17,076 bases of DNA from Lachnospiraceae bacterium (GTDB lineage: Bacteria; Bacillota; Clostridia; Lachnospirales; Lachnospiraceae), in assembly GCA_900772685.1 (NCBI GenBank), contig CAAGRP010000151.1:1-17076 (forward strand). The letters run 5' to 3'. The position numbers and the translations under genes are program-made. Under the pieces are notes generated by a model. That model made no database searches and had not been told where the DNA came from. It saw only the letters and a program-made list of their open reading frames with translations. Shown here one piece after another: positions 15,596 through 17,076 of this stretch (its first letter is position 1; each line of letters starts with the position of its first letter).

Positions 15596-15624
15596 TTGAC
15601 TTTTTTATCCGTATATTTTATAGT
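15596..15624 (+). promoter_or_regulatory. Promoter of deoD
   Basis: The -35 is TTGACT (15596-15601), the spacer is 17 bases and the -10 is TATAGT (15619-15624), each one mismatch from consensus. Transcription would start near 15631, giving a leader of about 60 bases before the deoD ATG at 15692. Confidence 0.7.
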
Positions 15625-15691
15625 TACATGGTCGAAATATCGTGTTTACTACGTTGAGTTCAAATATCATATGATAACAGGAGGAAGAATT

Positions 15692-16417
15692 ATGTTTTCA
15701 ACACCTTCGGCATGTATAGTTGCCGACAAAGAAAAAGTAGCAAAGGTCGTACTCATGCCGGGTGACCCTCTTCGTGCAAAATATATTGCAGAGACATATC
15801 TTGAGGATCCGGTACTTTTCAACGATGTAAGAAATATGCTCGGATATACCGGAACTTATAAGGGAAAGAAGATATCCGTAATGGGAAGCGGAATGGGTAT
15901 TCCCTCAGCAACACTTTATGCTCATGAGCTTTATAACTTCTTTGACGTAGAGGCTATCGTAAGAGTCGGCTCCGCAGGTGCCCTCCTTGATGATATGCAC
16001 GTTAAGGATGTTGTTATTGCAATGGGTGCATGCACAAACTCTAACTTTGCTCACCAGTATCAGTTCCCGGGAACCCTTGCTCCTACGGCAAACTTCGATA
16101 TGCTCTATGATGCCGTAAATATAAGCAGGGAACGCGGTGCAAACATCCGTGTCGGAAACGTTTTCTGCACAGATATGTTCTACAATTCCATTTCGGATGT
16201 TGCCGTAAAAGCCAAAGAACTCGGAATGCTCTGCGTTGAGATGGAGACCGCAGGTCTTTACCTTGAAGCTCTTGCAAGCAAGAAGAAAGCTGTTAGTATC
16301 CTTTCAATTTCAGACCATATGTTCCGCAAGGAATTCCTCTCGGCTGAAGAGATACGTGAATCCTTCAATGAAATGATGGAAATCTCTCTCGAAACAGCAT
16401 GGAGAGCAGTAGACTGA
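15692..16417 (+). CDS. deoD: Purine nucleoside phosphorylase, DeoD type
   Basis: This 241-residue cytoplasmic enzyme cleaves purine (deoxy)nucleosides with phosphate to free base and (deoxy)ribose 1-phosphate, for purine salvage. It matches hexameric DeoD throughout. Seen are VVLMPGDPLRAKYIAET with the phosphate-site Gly and Arg, MLGYTGTYKGKKISVMGSGMG, and IVRVGSAGAL. VVIAMGACTNS, VEMETAGLY (ribose-binding Met and Glu) and SDHMF with the catalytic Asp follow. The open frame extends 32 codons further upstream. The ATG at 15692 is chosen because AGGAGG lies 7 bases before it, the protein then has the usual DeoD length, and the upstream extension overlaps the promoter. It is the only plus-strand gene and appears monocistronic, with its own promoter and terminator. 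No other nucleoside catabolism gene (deoB, deoC, cdd) is nearby. Confidence 0.95.
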   Translation: MFSTPSACIVADKEKVAKVVLMPGDPLRAKYIAETYLEDPVLFNDVRNMLGYTGTYKGKKISVMGSGMGIPSATLYAHELYNFFDVEAIVRVGSAGALLDDMHVKDVVIAMGACTNSNFAHQYQFPGTLAPTANFDMLYDAVNISRERGANIRVGNVFCTDMFYNSISDVAVKAKELGMLCVEMETAGLYLEALASKKKAVSILSISDHMFRKEFLSAEEIRESFNEMMEISLETAWRAVD

Positions 16418-16514
16418 ATCTGAGGCAGGCACTCGCTTGTTACTATAAAGGGCGAGATATTTTCAACTGTTCTAAAACCGATAATACTTACAGGAATGCA
16501 ATTATCTGTATATA

Positions 16515-16583
16515 AAAACCACAGCATACTGTTCGGGTGTGACAGGATCATTATGATCTTCCCCGACCTTATGCTGTGTTTTT
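16515..16583 (+). terminator. Layered hairpin terminator after deoD, possibly bidirectional
   Basis: The outer stem is CACAGCATA (16520-16528) with TATGCTGTG (16570-16578), followed by TTTTT and preceded by AAAAA, so it can work on both strands. Inside, TCGGG (16533-16537) can pair with CCCGA (16562-16566). At the tip GATCA can pair with TGATC around TTA (16546-16558). It lies about 100 bases past the deoD stop, between convergent genes. The remaining gap to 16697 is AT-rich with nothing else recognised. Confidence 0.75.
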
Positions 16584-16697
16584 GGTTTTACTTATTCCTG
16601 ATTCACCATGTGTTTCTTATGCGCTATACACTTTGATGCTCTATTTATTTTTTTACATTATATATTTCAGTGCACTGTTATGTTGTCACCGTCTTTA

Positions 16698-17066
16698 TCA
16701 GATCATGTTTGTATTATGTTGTGTTTTATGACTTACGATTCTCATCTTTAAGACCGTACCATCAGATGCAAAGCTATATGCATCTTCGGGTTCGATATGC
16801 TTTTTGAATCTCTCTCTATAAGAATGCACCTGGTCAAATAATCTTATATTTTCATAATCATCAAATACATAAGCCGTATCGACATCCTTAATCTGCTTCA
16901 GCATATCTGCCGACGCATAACCGCTCTTAATATTCGGTACATCCGAAAATATTATCACCGCTTTAAACCGTTTGTAATTTTCAACAATACGCCTATATAC
17001 AGACGAAACCTTTTCGCTTATTGCCCGTGATTCGAATATCTCCGGATTTTCTATTACACATACCAA
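16698..17066 (-). CDS. C-terminal fragment resembling an EssC/FtsK-type secretion ATPase (partial or broken)
   Basis: This frame encodes about 122 residues ending in a normal stop. The pattern VIENPEIFE, AVIIFSDVPNIKSGYASADM, LKQIKDVDTAYVFDDYENIRLFD and FKKHIEPEDAYSF resembles the last ATPase (D3) domain of EssC. EssC is the membrane FtsK-like motor of Firmicute type VII secretion. There the equivalent C-terminal piece lacks Walker motifs, and none are seen here. A full EssC exceeds 1,000 residues, so this would be only its tail. The gene should continue beyond the window, but the frame has TGA and TAA within the last 10 bases at the edge. The only start is TTG 17066, with no ribosome site. 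Either a frameshift lies at about 17055-17070, or this is a remnant, or it is an independent small protein. The family call is from memory of the motif pattern. Confidence 0.45.
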   Translation of the reverse strand: MVCVIENPEIFESRAISEKVSSVYRRIVENYKRFKAVIIFSDVPNIKSGYASADMLKQIKDVDTAYVFDDYENIRLFDQVHSYRERFKKHIEPEDAYSFASDGTVLKMRIVSHKTQHNTNMI

Positions 17067-17076
17067 TAATTATCAT

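Noticed and set aside
15436..15657. 73-codon plus-strand frame in the marR-deoD gap
   Set aside because: Its residues are Phe/Tyr/Cys-rich from AT-rich DNA, it spans the tandem repeat and the deoD promoter, and it lacks a ribosome site.
15596..15691. Longer deoD start giving 273 residues
   Set aside because: The extension would begin at the promoter -35 itself, has no ribosome site and exceeds the normal DeoD length. The ATG at 15692 has AGGAGG.
16258..16551. 97-codon minus-strand frame across the deoD end and terminator
   Set aside because: It overlaps the deoD coding end and the terminator stem, with no similarity recognised.
1..17076. CRISPR arrays, tRNA or rRNA genes, insertion sequences, phage genes
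   Set aside because: I looked for regularly spaced repeats, tRNA-like cloverleaf ends, and transposase or integrase motifs on both strands by eye and saw none.

Overview
The window looks like a contig from an anaerobic Firmicute of the Clostridia, most likely a Lachnospiraceae member from a gut or rumen community. The evidence is moderate GC, strong AGGAGG-type ribosome binding sites, SigA-type promoters with 17-base spacers, a free-standing flavodiiron protein, and RarA, DUF1846 and DeoD proteins of clostridial character. This is inferred from recognised families; no search was run. Nearly everything is on the minus strand, so the transcription order runs from high to low coordinates. Only deoD is on the plus strand.

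Layout, from right to left. At 16698-17066 (-) is the C-terminal part of an EssC/FtsK-like ATPase, closed by stops right at the window edge. At 15692-16417 (+) is deoD, purine nucleoside phosphorylase, with its own promoter, a 24-bp tandem repeat upstream and a layered hairpin terminator downstream. At 11399-15376 (-) is a tightly packed unit of a MarR regulator and two ABC exporter half-transporters. The ABC pair shows the asymmetry of heterodimeric multidrug exporters: one subunit has lost the catalytic Glu and switch His, and the other has a degenerate signature motif. The flavodiiron protein fprA follows after 26 bp. The marR promoter overlaps an inverted repeat that is a good candidate autoregulatory operator. 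A stem-loop near 10106-10135 ends this unit.

Next comes a second unit (4920-9997) with a clear promoter: a large DUF2298 (YYY) membrane protein, rarA (TTG start) and a DUF1846 protein, joined by a 12-bp gap and an ATGA overlap. After it comes a sugar-acid catabolic locus: a FadR-type GntR regulator with a terminator behind it, a separate promoter, a GntP-family permease, an IlvD/Edd-family dehydratase and the start of a KDPG aldolase. Together these would import an aldonate such as gluconate, dehydrate it to a 2-keto-3-deoxy acid and cleave the phosphorylated product by an Entner-Doudoroff-type route. No sugar-acid kinase is visible here.

The most striking anomaly is at the left edge. The aldolase frame runs without a stop into a stretch encoding part of an archaeal-type ATP-dependent DNA ligase, similar to those of Methanobrevibacter-like methanogens. 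The switch is near residues 95-100 (about 405-430). The aldolase part lacks its Schiff-base lysine and the ligase part lacks its nucleotidyl-lysine motif. GC drops from about 43% to about 35% across the junction by hand count. I read this as an assembly or amplification chimera between a Firmicute and a methanogen rather than a real fusion gene. I found no convincing new defence, mobile or CRISPR system in the window.
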